Positions 1 to 8,563 of a stretch of DNA of 64,000 bases are shown piece after piece. Made by a program: the position numbers and the translations under genes. Source of the DNA: Lysobacter gummosus (GTDB taxonomy: Bacteria; Pseudomonadota; Gammaproteobacteria; Xanthomonadales; Xanthomonadaceae); contig NZ_CP011131.1 of the NCBI RefSeq assembly GCF_001442805.1, positions 1,550,001 through 1,614,000 of the forward strand, in the 5' to 3' direction. The notes beneath the pieces were generated by a model. The model searched no databases, was not told where the DNA came from, and saw only the letters and a list, made by a program, of their open reading frames with translations. Positions within the stretch are counted from its first letter, which is position 1. Every line of letters begins with the position of its first letter.

Positions 1-49
1 CCGACCGCTGCTCCGGCAGCCGGTGGCGGCACGGGCCCGGTCAGCAAAG

Positions 50-78
50 AAAGCCCCGCATCGCGGGGCTTTTCTTTT
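50..78 (+). terminator. Rho-independent terminator at left edge
   Basis: A perfect 9-bp stem (AAGCCCCGC / GCGGGGCTT) with a 3-nt loop is followed by TTCTTTT. It probably ends a rightward gene lying left of the window. I could not find a convincing coding tail with a stop codon in bases 1-50, although one frame reads as a Pro/Ala/Gly-rich tail, so no gene is called there. Confidence 0.85.
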
Positions 79-262
79 GCGCGGACGGTTTGTGGACGCG
101 GCGCACGCGATGGCTGCCGCTATTGCGCATTGCCCGCAGGCAAATCGCGCATTTGCATGACGGGCGTCGTGATTTCGGCGACAAGGTGTAATTTTTTCAT
201 TAAGATGCGCGCCGTTCCCGCGGACGGGAACGTCATGACCAAATCTAAGGGACAAGGAAATT

Positions 263-910
263 ATGAAGAAGCAACTCGCGCTGGCCCTGTTGCTGGCGAC
301 TGCGTCCTCGGCGGCCGCCGCTGCCGACGGCCTGAGCCACAGCTACGTCGAAGCCGGTTTCGTGCGTCACCAGGCCGAACTGCCGGTCGTGGAAGGCCAG
401 GGCGTCTCGGTCGACGACATGAAGGCCGACGGCGGTTACATCGCCGGTTCGTTCGAGGTGATGGAGAGCGTGTATCTGTTCGGCGGTTACCACAAGGGCA
501 ACGACGATGTCGGCGTGAGCCTCGACGGCATCGGCGAAATCGGCGAGTTCGATGCCGACGTGCAGCAGGGCCACATCGGCCTGGGCTACCACCACAAGCT
601 CAGCGACCGCGTCGAGTGGACCGGTGAGTTGAGCTACCTCAACACCCGTCTGGAGCTGAAGGTCGAAGACTTCAAGGAACGCCTGAAGGGCGACGACTAC
701 CGCGCTTCGGTCGGTCTGCGCGGCGATCTGGCCGCCAACTTCGAAGGCTGGATCAAGGCCAACTACACCGACGGTGACGTCTACGACGGCGAGTTCAGCG
801 GCACGCTCGGCGCGCTGGTGAAGTTCAACAAGACCTGGGGCATCGTCGGCGAAGCCGAAGTCGGCTCCGACGACCGTCAGTTCCGCCTCGGCGTGCGCGC
901 GAGCTTCTAA
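263..910 (+). CDS. Ax21-like outer-membrane beta-barrel protein
   Basis: This 215-residue protein has a clear Sec signal peptide (MKKQLALALLLATASSAAAA, cut near residue 20). The mature part alternates polar and hydrophobic residues in beta-strand fashion and ends in RASF, the terminal Phe typical of outer-membrane barrels. Start, length and the early DGLSHSYVEAGFV segment resemble the Ax21 family of Xanthomonas and Stenotrophomonas, small barrels found in outer membrane and vesicles. A ribosome site (GGACAAGGA) lies just upstream, and TAAGAT at 201-206 could be a -10 element. A strong terminator follows, so it is a single-gene unit. Barrel fold is confident; the Ax21 assignment is from recall of family members. 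Confidence 0.8.
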   Translation: MKKQLALALLLATASSAAAAADGLSHSYVEAGFVRHQAELPVVEGQGVSVDDMKADGGYIAGSFEVMESVYLFGGYHKGNDDVGVSLDGIGEIGEFDADVQQGHIGLGYHHKLSDRVEWTGELSYLNTRLELKVEDFKERLKGDDYRASVGLRGDLAANFEGWIKANYTDGDVYDGEFSGTLGALVKFNKTWGIVGEAEVGSDDRQFRLGVRASF

Positions 911-942
911 GCCCGCGCGACACCTTCGAAGGTGCGACAGTC

Positions 943-974
943 AAAGCCCGGCGCAAGCCGGGCTTTGTTTTTTT
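943..974 (+). terminator. Rho-independent terminator of the Ax21-like gene
   Basis: AAAGCCCGGC and GCCGGGCTTT pair around a 4-nt loop, followed by GTTTTTTT. It sits 33 bases after the stop of the barrel gene. Its stem could also work weakly for the leftward gene ending at 1018. Confidence 0.9.
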
Positions 975-1017
975 CCGGCCGTGGTTGCGGCGATCGCAGG
1001 CCGCGATCGCGAGCGGT

Positions 1018-1872
1018 TCACTGCGGCGCGTTCTGCACGATCACGTACTGCTTGCGGTATTCCAGTCCCGTCGCCGCCGGCCATCTCGCCGCGTAGGCGC
1101 GCAACGCATCCAGTCCCTGCGGCCATTCTTCGCCGTTGACCCGGCAATCGGCCTGGCATTCGCCGCCGGCGTTGTCGTGCGAGGCGAACAGGCGCAGGCC
1201 GTAGAACTGATCGCTGCGCAGCAGCGGTTCGAAAGCGTCGATGGATTTGGTGAACAGACAGCAGGGACAGAAGTCTTCTTCGTCCGTGTCCGTGTCTTCG
1301 TCTGCACTGGCGTCGGCATCGGCATCGGCATCGCGCTGCGGTTGGCCGAAGTGCTCGACCGGCCCGAACAACAGCCGCCGCTTGCGCGCCGGGCGTCCGT
1401 CCTCGGCCGGCAGCTCCATGCTCATGGTCATGCACGACCGCGGTTCCGCGCTCGCCGCGTCCAGCAGCACCGGCAGATCCGTGCGCGCCCACTTGCGGAA
1501 ACCCGAGGTCACCGCGTCGTCGAAAGTTTCCTCGATCGCGTACTGGTATTCGAACAAGCCCTGCGGCAGCAATTGCGGGTGATTGCACTGCATCGTGGTG
1601 GCGGTGCCGATCCGTTCGTCGTCGCGCACCTGGAACTCGATGAACTGCGGCAACAGATGCAGGCCGCTTTCGGTCAGCTCCAGCCAGCCGTCTTCGTGCA
1701 TGAGCGTGGCGTGGCCGAGTTCGCGCAGGACGTTGGCGGCCAGTTCGGGCAGGTCGAAGGGTTCCAGCCATTCCTCGCCGTCGGTGCCGGTGAAGCGCAG
1801 ATGGCCGTGGGTGTCGGTGCCCGGGTTCTGCGCCAGCGCTTCGAACGCGTGCGCCGATGTTTCCTCGCTCAC
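1018..1872 (-). CDS. Uncharacterised cytoplasmic protein, DUF6348-like
   Basis: The protein has 284 residues and starts at a GTG that overlaps the TGA of the upstream dipeptidase (GTGA), so the two are translationally coupled. No signal peptide or membrane segment is visible. The C-terminal part (FYGLRLFASHD..., ADCRVNGEEW, YRKQYVIVQ) resembles DUF6348, a family of unknown role, as far as I recall it. Residues 181-200 are a low-complexity acidic run of DA and DT repeats, encoded by a GATGCC-type microsatellite, followed directly by a CPCC motif at 202-205 that could bind metal. I do not know its function. Confidence 0.7.
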   Translation of the reverse strand: MSEETSAHAFEALAQNPGTDTHGHLRFTGTDGEEWLEPFDLPELAANVLRELGHATLMHEDGWLELTESGLHLLPQFIEFQVRDDERIGTATTMQCNHPQLLPQGLFEYQYAIEETFDDAVTSGFRKWARTDLPVLLDAASAEPRSCMTMSMELPAEDGRPARKRRLLFGPVEHFGQPQRDADADADASADEDTDTDEEDFCPCCLFTKSIDAFEPLLRSDQFYGLRLFASHDNAGGECQADCRVNGEEWPQGLDALRAYAARWPAATGLEYRKQYVIVQNAPQ

Positions 1873-3074
1873 TGCTGCGACGCCTTGGCTTCGACCGCGC
1901 TCCACACGCGCAGCAGATTGCCGCCGAGCACCTTGCGGATGGTTTCCTCCGAATGCCCGCGCGCCTTCATGCCTTCGATCAGGTTCGGATAATCGGCGAC
2001 CGACTTCAGGCCGTCGGGCAAGGCGCCGCCGACGCCGTCGAAATCCGAGCCGATGCCGATGTGATCGGCGCCGACCAGCTTGATGCCGTAGTCGATCTGG
2101 TTCAGCACCGCGTCGATCTTGACCGGAAGCGGCGGATGCGCGGCTTCCCATTCCTTGTCGAAGGCCTCGGACGACTTCGGCGTCTCGCCGCGCGCGCGCG
2201 CCGCGGCCTGTTCCTGTTCGAACTGGGCGCTGGCGACGAAATAGGCCTGGGTGACCGCGGCCGAAGCCGGATCGACGAAGGCATTGCCGAACACGATCTG
2301 GATCACGCCGCCCTTGGCCGCGACCGCCTTGGCCAGTTCGTCGCTGATATTGCGCTCGAAGCCCGGAGTGAAATGGCGCAGCCCCGAATGGCTGGCGATC
2401 ACCGGCGCCTTGCTGCGCGCGAGCACATCGCGCGTGGCGTCGTCGGACAGATGCGAGACATCGACCATGATGCCGAGCCGGTTCATCTCATCGACGACTT
2501 TCTCGCCGAACGGGCTCAGGCCCTTCCAGGTGTGCTTGCGGCTGTAGGACGAATCGCTGATGCGGTTGTCCTCGCTGTGGGCGAGGGTGATGTAGCGCAC
2601 GCCGCGCTCGTGGAACAGCTTGAGCCGCGACAAGTCGTCGCCGATCGGCGCGCCGTTCTCCATGCCCAGCGCCAGCAGCACGCGCTGGCCGTGCGCGTGC
2701 AGGCGGTCGAAATCCTTCGGCGAACGCAGCAGCGCGAACTGCTCCGGGCGGCGGCCGATCATCGCCTCGACCGCGTCGATCTGGGTATGCGCGATCTGGG
2801 TCGCTTCGCCGGCTTTGTCCTCGCCGGGCGAGGTGTAGATCGACATGAAGGCGACATCCAGCCCGCCCTGGCGCGCGCGCGGGTAGTCGAACTCGACCTT
2901 GGGCGTGTCCACGCCCAGATCGGCCCAATGGCGCAGCAGCAGACTGGGCGCGTCGATGTGGGTATCGACGATGGTCGCGTCCTGAGCGAAGCGCTGACCG
3001 GCGCTGAGAGGCTGGTCGGCCTGCGCGGCGAGCGGCAGCAGGGCAAGAGCTAGGGCGAGAGCGGCGATACGCAC
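1869..3074 (-). CDS. Membrane dipeptidase family protein (peptidase M19)
   Basis: This is a secreted zinc dipeptidase of 401 residues. A signal peptide (RIAALALALALLPLAAQA) precedes the M19 fold. Metal-binding features are visible: HID at 39-41, VDVSHL, ASHSG and GSDFDGVGG near the C-terminus. Family members hydrolyse dipeptides, including D-amino-acid-containing ones, in the periplasm. I chose a GTG start because GGAGG lies 4 bases before it and the signal peptide follows at once; upstream in-frame starts would read through the intergenic repeat. It is first in a two-gene operon with the DUF6348-like gene. Confidence 0.9.
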   Translation of the reverse strand: MRIAALALALALLPLAAQADQPLSAGQRFAQDATIVDTHIDAPSLLLRHWADLGVDTPKVEFDYPRARQGGLDVAFMSIYTSPGEDKAGEATQIAHTQIDAVEAMIGRRPEQFALLRSPKDFDRLHAHGQRVLLALGMENGAPIGDDLSRLKLFHERGVRYITLAHSEDNRISDSSYSRKHTWKGLSPFGEKVVDEMNRLGIMVDVSHLSDDATRDVLARSKAPVIASHSGLRHFTPGFERNISDELAKAVAAKGGVIQIVFGNAFVDPASAAVTQAYFVASAQFEQEQAAARARGETPKSSEAFDKEWEAAHPPLPVKIDAVLNQIDYGIKLVGADHIGIGSDFDGVGGALPDGLKSVADYPNLIEGMKARGHSEETIRKVLGGNLLRVWSAVEAKASQQ

Positions 3075-3238
3075 GTGACCTCCAAACGATGGGAATGCGC
3101 GTGAGCCAACGCGCCGGGCGCCCAGCGTACAACAGCAAGTGCGGGCTGCCTTGCCGCGTTGCAGCGTTTGTGGGGCGGCGTATCGGTGGCGCGCCGAATT
3201 GCGCAAGCGTCTGCGCTCTCCATCAGACGACGGCTGTT

Positions 3239-3370
3239 CCCCCCTTTGAAAAAGGGGGCAGGGGGGGGATTTGCTTTTGCTGTGCACTGAAGCAAAAGCA
3301 AATCCCCCGCGCGGATGCGCCATGCACAGGCTTCGTACTGCGCCAGCGCCGCCCCTTTTTCAAAGGGGCA
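3239..3370. repeat. Family A palindromic intergenic repeat
   Basis: Nested inverted repeat: outer arms CCCCTTTGAAAAAGGGG and CCCCTTTTTCAAAGGGG, inner arms GGGGATTTGCTTTTGC and GCAAAAGCAAATCCCC. About 130 bases between the dipeptidase start and the end of hutI. Further copies lie at 23957-24475, 49619-49760 and 52811-53430. Confidence 0.9.
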
Positions 3371-3402
3371 ATGGGGTGGCGTCTGAGATGTAGGGAGAGC
3401 TA

Positions 3403-4671
3403 TCAGCGATCCGTCTGATCGACCAGAACCCGCCCCGCGCTAACCACCCGCCGCGCCAAACGCCCGCCGAGCCAATAGCACAGCTCCGAGGGATGACCGA
3501 TATCCCACTGCACGAAGTCCGCCCGCGCGCCCACCCGCAACACACCCGCATCGCTCAGGCCCAATGCCCGCGCCGCGTGCACGGTCGCGCCGCGCAGGGC
3601 TTCCTCCGGGGTCAGGCGGAAGTGCGTGCACGACAGCTGCATGGCCTGACGCAGCGACAACAGCGGCGAAGTGCCCGGGTTGCAGTCGGTCGCCACCGCC
3701 ATCGCCACGCCGTGTTCGCGGAACGCATCCAGCGGCGGCAGCTTGGTTTCGCGCAGCACGTGAAACGCGCCCGGCAACAACACCGCGACCGTGCCGTGCG
3801 CCGCCATCGCCTTCACGCTGTCCAGCGAAGTGTGTTCGACATGATCGGCCGACAAGCCGTCGAACGCGGCCGCCAGCGCGCCGCCGCCCAGGTCGCTGAG
3901 CTGATCGGCATGCAGCTTGACCGGCAAGCCCAAGGCGCGCGCGGTTTCGAACACGCGCCGGGTCTGCGGCGGACTGAAGCCGATGCCTTCGCAGAACGCA
4001 TCGACCGCGTCGATCAGGCCTTCGGAGTGCAACCGCGGCATCCATTCGCAGACCGCGTCGATGTAATCGTCGGCGCGGCCCTGGTATTCCGGCGGCAAGG
4101 CGTGCGCGCCCAGGTAGGTGGTGCGCACCTGCACGCCCAGCGCGTCGCCCACTTGGCGCGCGACCCGCAGCATCTTGCGTTCGTTGTCGAAGTCCAGGCC
4201 GTAGCCGGATTTGATTTCCAGGCTGGTCGCGCCGTCGCCGAGCAAGGCGCGCGCGCGCGGTAGCGACTGGCGCAGCAGTTCGGCCTCGTCCGCGGCGCGG
4301 GTGGCGCGCACGCTGGAGACGATGCCGCCGCCGGCGCGGGCGATCTCTTCGTAGCTCGCGCCCTTCAAGCGCAGCTCGAATTCGCGCGCGCGGTCGCCGG
4401 CGAAGACCAGATGGGTGTGGCAGTCGATCAGGCCGGGAGTGATCCAGCCCTGGGCCTGGATCACGGTTTCGGCCAAATCGGCGGGCGCGCCGGGCAGGTC
4501 GGCGCGCGGGCCGAGCCAGGCGATGCGGCCGTCGCGCCAAGCCAGCGCGGCGTCGGCGATTTCGCCGTAACCGTCGGCGCAGTCCAGGGTCGCGAGCGAG
4601 GCGCCGAGGATCAGGCCGTCGTAGAGGCGGCCGTCGGGCCGGCGATGAGGGGCGTCGGAGGCGGTGTTCAT
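3403..4671 (-). CDS. hutI: Imidazolonepropionase
   Basis: HutI hydrolyses 4-imidazolone-5-propanoate to N-formimidoyl-L-glutamate, the third step of histidine degradation, in the cytoplasm. The 422-residue length fits the family. The metal site HTH is at 85-87 within [14 protein letters not shown], and [18 protein letters not shown] and [10 protein letters not shown] are conserved amidohydrolase segments. It diverges from hutF with an 88-base gap, an arrangement consistent with shared control, although no HutC-like operator is visible in that very GC-rich gap. A family A repeat lies just past its stop and may act as its transcript end. Confidence 0.97.
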   Translation of the reverse strand: MNTASDAPHRRPDGRLYDGLILGASLATLDCADGYGEIADAALAWRDGRIAWLGPRADLPGAPADLAETVIQAQGWITPGLIDCHTHLVFAGDRAREFELRLKGASYEEIARAGGGIVSSVRATRAADEAELLRQSLPRARALLGDGATSLEIKSGYGLDFDNERKMLRVARQVGDALGVQVRTTYLGAHALPPEYQGRADDYIDAVCEWMPRLHSEGLIDAVDAFCEGIGFSPPQTRRVFETARALGLPVKLHADQLSDLGGGALAAAFDGLSADHVEHTSLDSVKAMAAHGTVAVLLPGAFHVLRETKLPPLDAFREHGVAMAVATDCNPGTSPLLSLRQAMQLSCTHFRLTPEEALRGATVHAARALGLSDAGVLRVGARADFVQWDIGHPSELCYWLGGRLARRVVSAGRVLVDQTDR

Positions 4672-4759
4672 GCGCCGATTCTAGTCGCTGCGCCGTCCCG
4701 CGGCCGTCGTCGCCGCGGCGAAGGTCGCGTTGCGCGCGCGCGCAGGCGAGAATGCGCGC

Positions 4760-6037
4760 ATGACCTCTTCGACTCCGACCCGCGTGTGGACCCCGGACGG
4801 CTGGCGCGGCGACGCCGCCGGCGAACGTATCGTGCCGGGCATCGCCAACCTGCATTCGCACGCGTTCCAGCGCGCGATGGCGGGCATGGCCGAGCGCCAG
4901 ACCAACCCCGCCGACAGCTTCTGGACCTGGCGCGAAACCATGTACCGCTTCGCCGAGCGCTTCACCCCCGAGGCGCTGCATGCGGTCGCGACCCAGCTGT
5001 ACGTGGAAATGCTCGAAGCCGGCTACACCAGCGTGTGCGAGTTCCACTATCTGCACCACGCGCCCGACGGCCGCGCTTACGCCGACCCCGCGGAAATGTC
5101 GCGCGCGCTGATCGCGGCCGCGCGCGACACCGGCATCCGCATGACCCTGCTGCCGGTGCTTTACATGACCGGCGGTTTCGACGAACGGCCGCTGAGCGAG
5201 CGCCAGCGCCGCTTCGGGCATACGGTCGATGCCTATCTGCGCCTGCTCGACGCCCTGCGCGCGGAATCCGATGAACTGCTGCGCGTGGGCTGCTGCCTGC
5301 ACAGTCTGCGCGCGGTGCCGCCGGCGCCGATGCGCGAGGTGCTGGCGGCGCTGCCGGCCGACAGCCGCGTGCACGTACATATCGCCGAACAGGTCGCCGA
5401 AGTCGAAGACTGCCTCGCCCTGCGCCACGCGCGTCCGGTGGAGTGGTTGCTGGCCAACGCGCAGGTGGATCAGCGCTGGACCCTGGTACACGCCACCCAT
5501 TTGAACGAAGCCGAAGTGCAGGGCATCGCCGCCAGCGGCGCGACGGTGGCGGTCTGCACCACCACCGAAGCCAATCTGGGCGACGGGTTTTTTCCGCTGC
5601 GCGATTACCTGGATGCCGGCGGGTATTGGGGCGTGGGATCGGATTCGCATATCTCGATTTCGCCGGTCGAGGAACTGCGCTGGCTGGAGTACGGGCAGCG
5701 CTTGCTCACGCGGCGTCGAAACATCGCGGTCGGCGCGGGCAGCGCCAGTGTCGGCGAGACTTTGCTGCAGGGCGTGCATGCGAGCGCGGAGCGTTCGACC
5801 GGCCATTCGGCGGCGAGTCTGGCCGGCGACACCCTGATGCTGGATCGCGATGCGCCGGCGTTCGCTGGAGCCAGCGATGAAGATTACGTCGATCGCTGGT
5901 TGTTCAGCGGCAATCGCAATCTGGTGCGCGAGGTGCGCGTAGGCGGGGCGCAGGTCGTGGCCGATGGGTGTCATCGCGATCGCGAGGCGATCGCGGCGCG
6001 GTATGGGCGGACCTTGCGGGCTTTGCTTGCGGATTGA
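4760..6037 (+). CDS. hutF: Formimidoylglutamate deiminase
   Basis: HutF converts N-formimidoyl-L-glutamate to N-formyl-L-glutamate and ammonia, which indicates the five-step histidine pathway rather than the HutG formiminoglutamase route. The protein has 425 residues of amidohydrolase fold with LHSHAFQRAM at 31-40 (metal His), HVHIAEQ, LVHATHL and GVGSDSHISISP. I placed the start at the second ATG, because GGCGAG lies about 9 bases before it and the protein then begins like its relatives; the ATG ten codons earlier has no ribosome site. It diverges from hutI. The next hut enzyme, formylglutamate amidohydrolase, is not in the window. Confidence 0.96.
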   Translation: MTSSTPTRVWTPDGWRGDAAGERIVPGIANLHSHAFQRAMAGMAERQTNPADSFWTWRETMYRFAERFTPEALHAVATQLYVEMLEAGYTSVCEFHYLHHAPDGRAYADPAEMSRALIAAARDTGIRMTLLPVLYMTGGFDERPLSERQRRFGHTVDAYLRLLDALRAESDELLRVGCCLHSLRAVPPAPMREVLAALPADSRVHVHIAEQVAEVEDCLALRHARPVEWLLANAQVDQRWTLVHATHLNEAEVQGIAASGATVAVCTTTEANLGDGFFPLRDYLDAGGYWGVGSDSHISISPVEELRWLEYGQRLLTRRRNIAVGAGSASVGETLLQGVHASAERSTGHSAASLAGDTLMLDRDAPAFAGASDEDYVDRWLFSGNRNLVREVRVGGAQVVADGCHRDREAIAARYGRTLRALLAD

Positions 6038-6054
6038 TGTCTGGCGATCTGAGC

Positions 6055-6145
6055 CGAAGGCATCGGGGTTGAAGCCCCTCCCACAAAAGATTGCGCCGCA
6101 AAGAAGTCTGTTGTGAGAGGGGCTTCAGCCCCGATGCTCTTCGCC
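6055..6145. repeat. Family B REP-like element (inverted pair)
   Basis: Two facing copies of a short unit (GCATCGGGGYTGAAGCCCCT and its complement) enclose about 45 bases. It lies between the convergent ends of hutF and ogt and probably folds in both transcripts as a terminator-like hairpin. Other copies: 8391-8480, 36823-36855, 45672-45771, 56818-56897. Confidence 0.88.
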
Positions 6146-6162
6146 CAGACAGCCCAACAGGC

Positions 6163-6705
6163 TCACATCGCAAACAAATCATCGATAGGCACGCGCCTGG
6201 GCAGCGCACCTTCCAGATTCAACAGGAATTCCTTCGTCGGCAGCCCACCGCCGAATCCGGTAAGGCTGCCGTCGGCACCGATCACGCGATGGCAGGGCAG
6301 CACGATCGGCAGCGGATTGCGGCCGTTGGCCGCGCCGACCGCGCGGGTCGCGGTCGGCTGGCCCATGTGCCGCGCCATCTGCCCGTAGCTCCAGGTCTCG
6401 CCCCAGCGAATCAAAGCCAGCGTATGCCAGCACTGCAACTGGAACGGCGTGCCGTGCGGCGCCAGCGGCAGATCGAATTCCTGGCGAATGCCGTCGAAGT
6501 ACTCGCTCAACTGCTTGCGCGTTTCCAGCAGAACGCCGTTGTCGCCTTCGCGCCAGTCGCCGTCCATCGCCACCGGATGCCACGGCGCCTGGAATTCGAT
6601 CAGGCGCAATCCGTCCTCGCCGCTGGCCAGCAGCAGCCGGCCGACCGGGCTGTCGATGTGCTGGAACGTGACCGCACCGCCCTTGAGGCGGATGTGCTTG
6701 CTCAT
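6163..6705 (-). CDS. ogt: Methylated-DNA--protein-cysteine methyltransferase
   Basis: This protein removes methyl groups from O6-methylguanine and O4-methylthymine by suicidal transfer to Cys138 in the PCHRV motif (residues 137-141). It has 180 residues, with the Arg-containing helix-turn-helix segment TATRAVGAANGRNP before the active site, as in Ogt/AGT proteins. Its ATG overlaps the TGA of the upstream Ada-AlkA gene (ATGA), so they form a coupled two-gene repair operon. The Ada-type N-domain lies in the partner, so the transcriptional sensor and the O6-methylguanine activity are on separate proteins here. Confidence 0.95.
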   Translation of the reverse strand: MSKHIRLKGGAVTFQHIDSPVGRLLLASGEDGLRLIEFQAPWHPVAMDGDWREGDNGVLLETRKQLSEYFDGIRQEFDLPLAPHGTPFQLQCWHTLALIRWGETWSYGQMARHMGQPTATRAVGAANGRNPLPIVLPCHRVIGADGSLTGFGGGLPTKEFLLNLEGALPRRVPIDDLFAM

Positions 6706-8294
6706 GCGGCTTTCCTCGATTTCTTCGCCGCGCTCGCGCCGGCTGGCGCGTCGCCCGGCTTGGCGGCTTTGGCGATAGGCACCGGCATGCTGTCGCGCCA
6801 GACCTGGATCACTCCGTAGGCGCGCCACGGCCGCCACGCTTCGGCGCGCGCGTTGAGCGCCTTCGCGCTCATGCGCACGCCGTCCTCGGGCATGGCCTTT
6901 TGCAGCACCAGATCGTCGGCCGGGAAGGCATCGGGATGGCCGAGCGCGCGCAGGGCGACGTAATGCGCGGTCCATGGGCCGATGCCGGGCAAGGCCACCC
7001 AACGCGCGACGAAATCGTCGAGCGTGCGTTCGGCGCGGAAATCCACCCGCCCCTCGAGCAGGGCGCGCGCGACCGTGCGCACGGTGTCGGCGCGCGCGCG
7101 GGTCAGGCCGACTTCGGCCAGATCCGCATCGGCCAGCGCTTCGGGAGTTGGGAACAGATGCTCCAGTCCGGGCCCGAACGGCTTCGGCAAGGCCTGGCCG
7201 AAACGCTGCGCCACGCGCGCGGCCAAGGTGCGCGCGGCGGCGACGCTGACCTGCTGGCCGAGGATCGCCCGCACCGAAATCTCGAAGCCGTCCCAACCGC
7301 TGGGCAAACGCAATCCGGGACGTTTCGCGAACAAGGCCTTCAGGCGCGGATCGACCGACAGGGCCGTGGCGATCGCGTTCGGATCGGCGTCCAGGTCGAA
7401 CATGCGGCGCAGGCGATTGATGATTTCCAGCAGACGCGCCGGCGCCGGGCCGTGCAGTTCCAGTTTCAGCGCGTGCGGGTGGTCGTCGGCGGCTTTGCGC
7501 TTGTCGCTGGGCCACGCGCTCACGCGCAGCCAGCCTGGCGATTCGATCGGGCCGATGACGCGGCTGTAGCTATGTTCGTCGACGACTTCAACGCCGGGCA
7601 GGGCGCGCCCGCGCAGGAAATCCAGCATCGCGGTGAAATCGTACGGCGGGCGATAACCCAGGCGCAGCACCAGACTGTCGCCGTCGCCGTTCGGGGTTTC
7701 GTTCGGGCGCCGGCGCAGATCGCGCGGCGCCATGCGGTAGGCCTCGCGGAAGGTCGTGTTGAAGCGGCGCAGGCTGCCGAAACCGGCGGCCATCGCGACT
7801 TCGGTGATCGGCAAGCGGGTTTCGGTCAACAATTGCTTGGCGAACAACAGCCGGCGCGTGCCGTGCACGCCGATCGGCGGAGCGCCCAGGCGTTCGACGA
7901 ACAAACGCCGCAACTGGCGTTCGCCCAGGCCGACGCGCTCGGCCAGCGCCGCCAGCGGTTGCTCGGCGAGCAGGCCTTCGTCGATGAGTTTCAAGGCGCG
8001 CGCGACCGCGGCATCGCCGCGGCGCCATGCGCCTTCGGCCGGGGACAGCTCCGGGCGGCAACGCAGGCAGGGGCGGAAACCGGCGGCTTCGGCCGCGGCG
8101 GCGTGGCCGAAATACTTGACGTTCTCGCGCTTGGCCGCGGGAGCGGGGCAGACCGGCCGGCAATAGATGCCGGTGCTGGTCACGGCGGTGAAGAACAGAC
8201 CGTCGAAACGCGGATCGCGGCTGATGCGGGCTTGTTCGCAAACCCGCCAGTGCGGCAGCGAGGCGTCCGGTGCGGGAGTGGCGATGGCGTCCAT
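6702..8294 (-). CDS. alkA: Ada-type regulator fused to AlkA DNA glycosylase
   Basis: A 530-residue multidomain repair protein. Residues about 20-85 form the Ada zinc domain with Cys45, Cys49, Cys76 and Cys79, spaced exactly like E. coli Ada Cys38/42/69/72; the first is the methylphosphotriester acceptor. An AraC-type DNA-binding region follows (about 95-195, with RLPITEVAMAAGFGSLRRFNTTFR), then an AlkA N-domain and the HhH-GPD glycosylase fold with LPGIGPW at 435-441 and the catalytic Asp region PADD near 458-461. It should excise 3-methyladenine and probably activates its own operon when methylated. The C-terminal tail is Ala/Lys-rich. No AGT domain is present; Ogt follows with a 4-base overlap. 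Confidence 0.95.
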   Translation of the reverse strand: MDAIATPAPDASLPHWRVCEQARISRDPRFDGLFFTAVTSTGIYCRPVCPAPAAKRENVKYFGHAAAAEAAGFRPCLRCRPELSPAEGAWRRGDAAVARALKLIDEGLLAEQPLAALAERVGLGERQLRRLFVERLGAPPIGVHGTRRLLFAKQLLTETRLPITEVAMAAGFGSLRRFNTTFREAYRMAPRDLRRRPNETPNGDGDSLVLRLGYRPPYDFTAMLDFLRGRALPGVEVVDEHSYSRVIGPIESPGWLRVSAWPSDKRKAADDHPHALKLELHGPAPARLLEIINRLRRMFDLDADPNAIATALSVDPRLKALFAKRPGLRLPSGWDGFEISVRAILGQQVSVAAARTLAARVAQRFGQALPKPFGPGLEHLFPTPEALADADLAEVGLTRARADTVRTVARALLEGRVDFRAERTLDDFVARWVALPGIGPWTAHYVALRALGHPDAFPADDLVLQKAMPEDGVRMSAKALNARAEAWRPWRAYGVIQVWRDSMPVPIAKAAKPGDAPAGASAAKKSRKAA

Positions 8295-8390
8295 GGGCTT
8301 AGGCTAGCACCGGTGGCGGGTTCGGACTCGCCGGATTCGGACATCAATACTGGATGGGATTTATCGAGGGTCAAGCGAGTGGATCGGCGC

Positions 8391-8480
8391 TTTTGTAGGA
8401 GGGACTTCAGCCCCGATGCCTTTCGTTCCGTTCGCGGTGATCTGAGACAAAGGCATCGGGACTGAAGCCCCTCCCACAAG
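8391..8480. repeat. Family B REP-like element (inverted pair)
   Basis: GAGGGACTTCAGCCCCGATG and its facing copy, CATCGGGACTGAAGCCCCTC, are separated by about 45 bases, with flanking TGTAGGA and CCCACAA. It lies between the starts and ends of two leftward genes. The 270-base gap it occupies otherwise shows only degenerate pieces of the same unit (ACAAGAGGCC, CCACAGGAGGAGG). Confidence 0.85.
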
Positions 8481-8563
8481 AGGCCTCCCACAAAAAAACC
8501 TTCGACAAGAGCAGAGGACTCCCACAGGAGGAGGCCTCGGCATCTCTGGCAACAGCTGGTTGC

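Noticed and set aside
1..50. C-terminal end of an upstream gene at the left edge
   Set aside because: One frame reads Pro/Ala/Gly-rich but runs through the terminator without a stop, so the coding end cannot be placed.
1857..3053. A 398-codon rightward open frame opposite the dipeptidase gene
   Set aside because: It is rich in Arg, His and Ala with no recognisable motif, lies exactly over a clear M19 gene, and arises from high-GC third-position bias.
4672..4759. HutC operator between hutI and hutF
   Set aside because: The 88-base gap is very GC-rich and contains no TGTATA-type palindrome.
3440..5974. An 844-codon leftward open frame across hutI and hutF
   Set aside because: It is antisense or out of frame to two unmistakable hut genes and its composition is typical of shadow frames.
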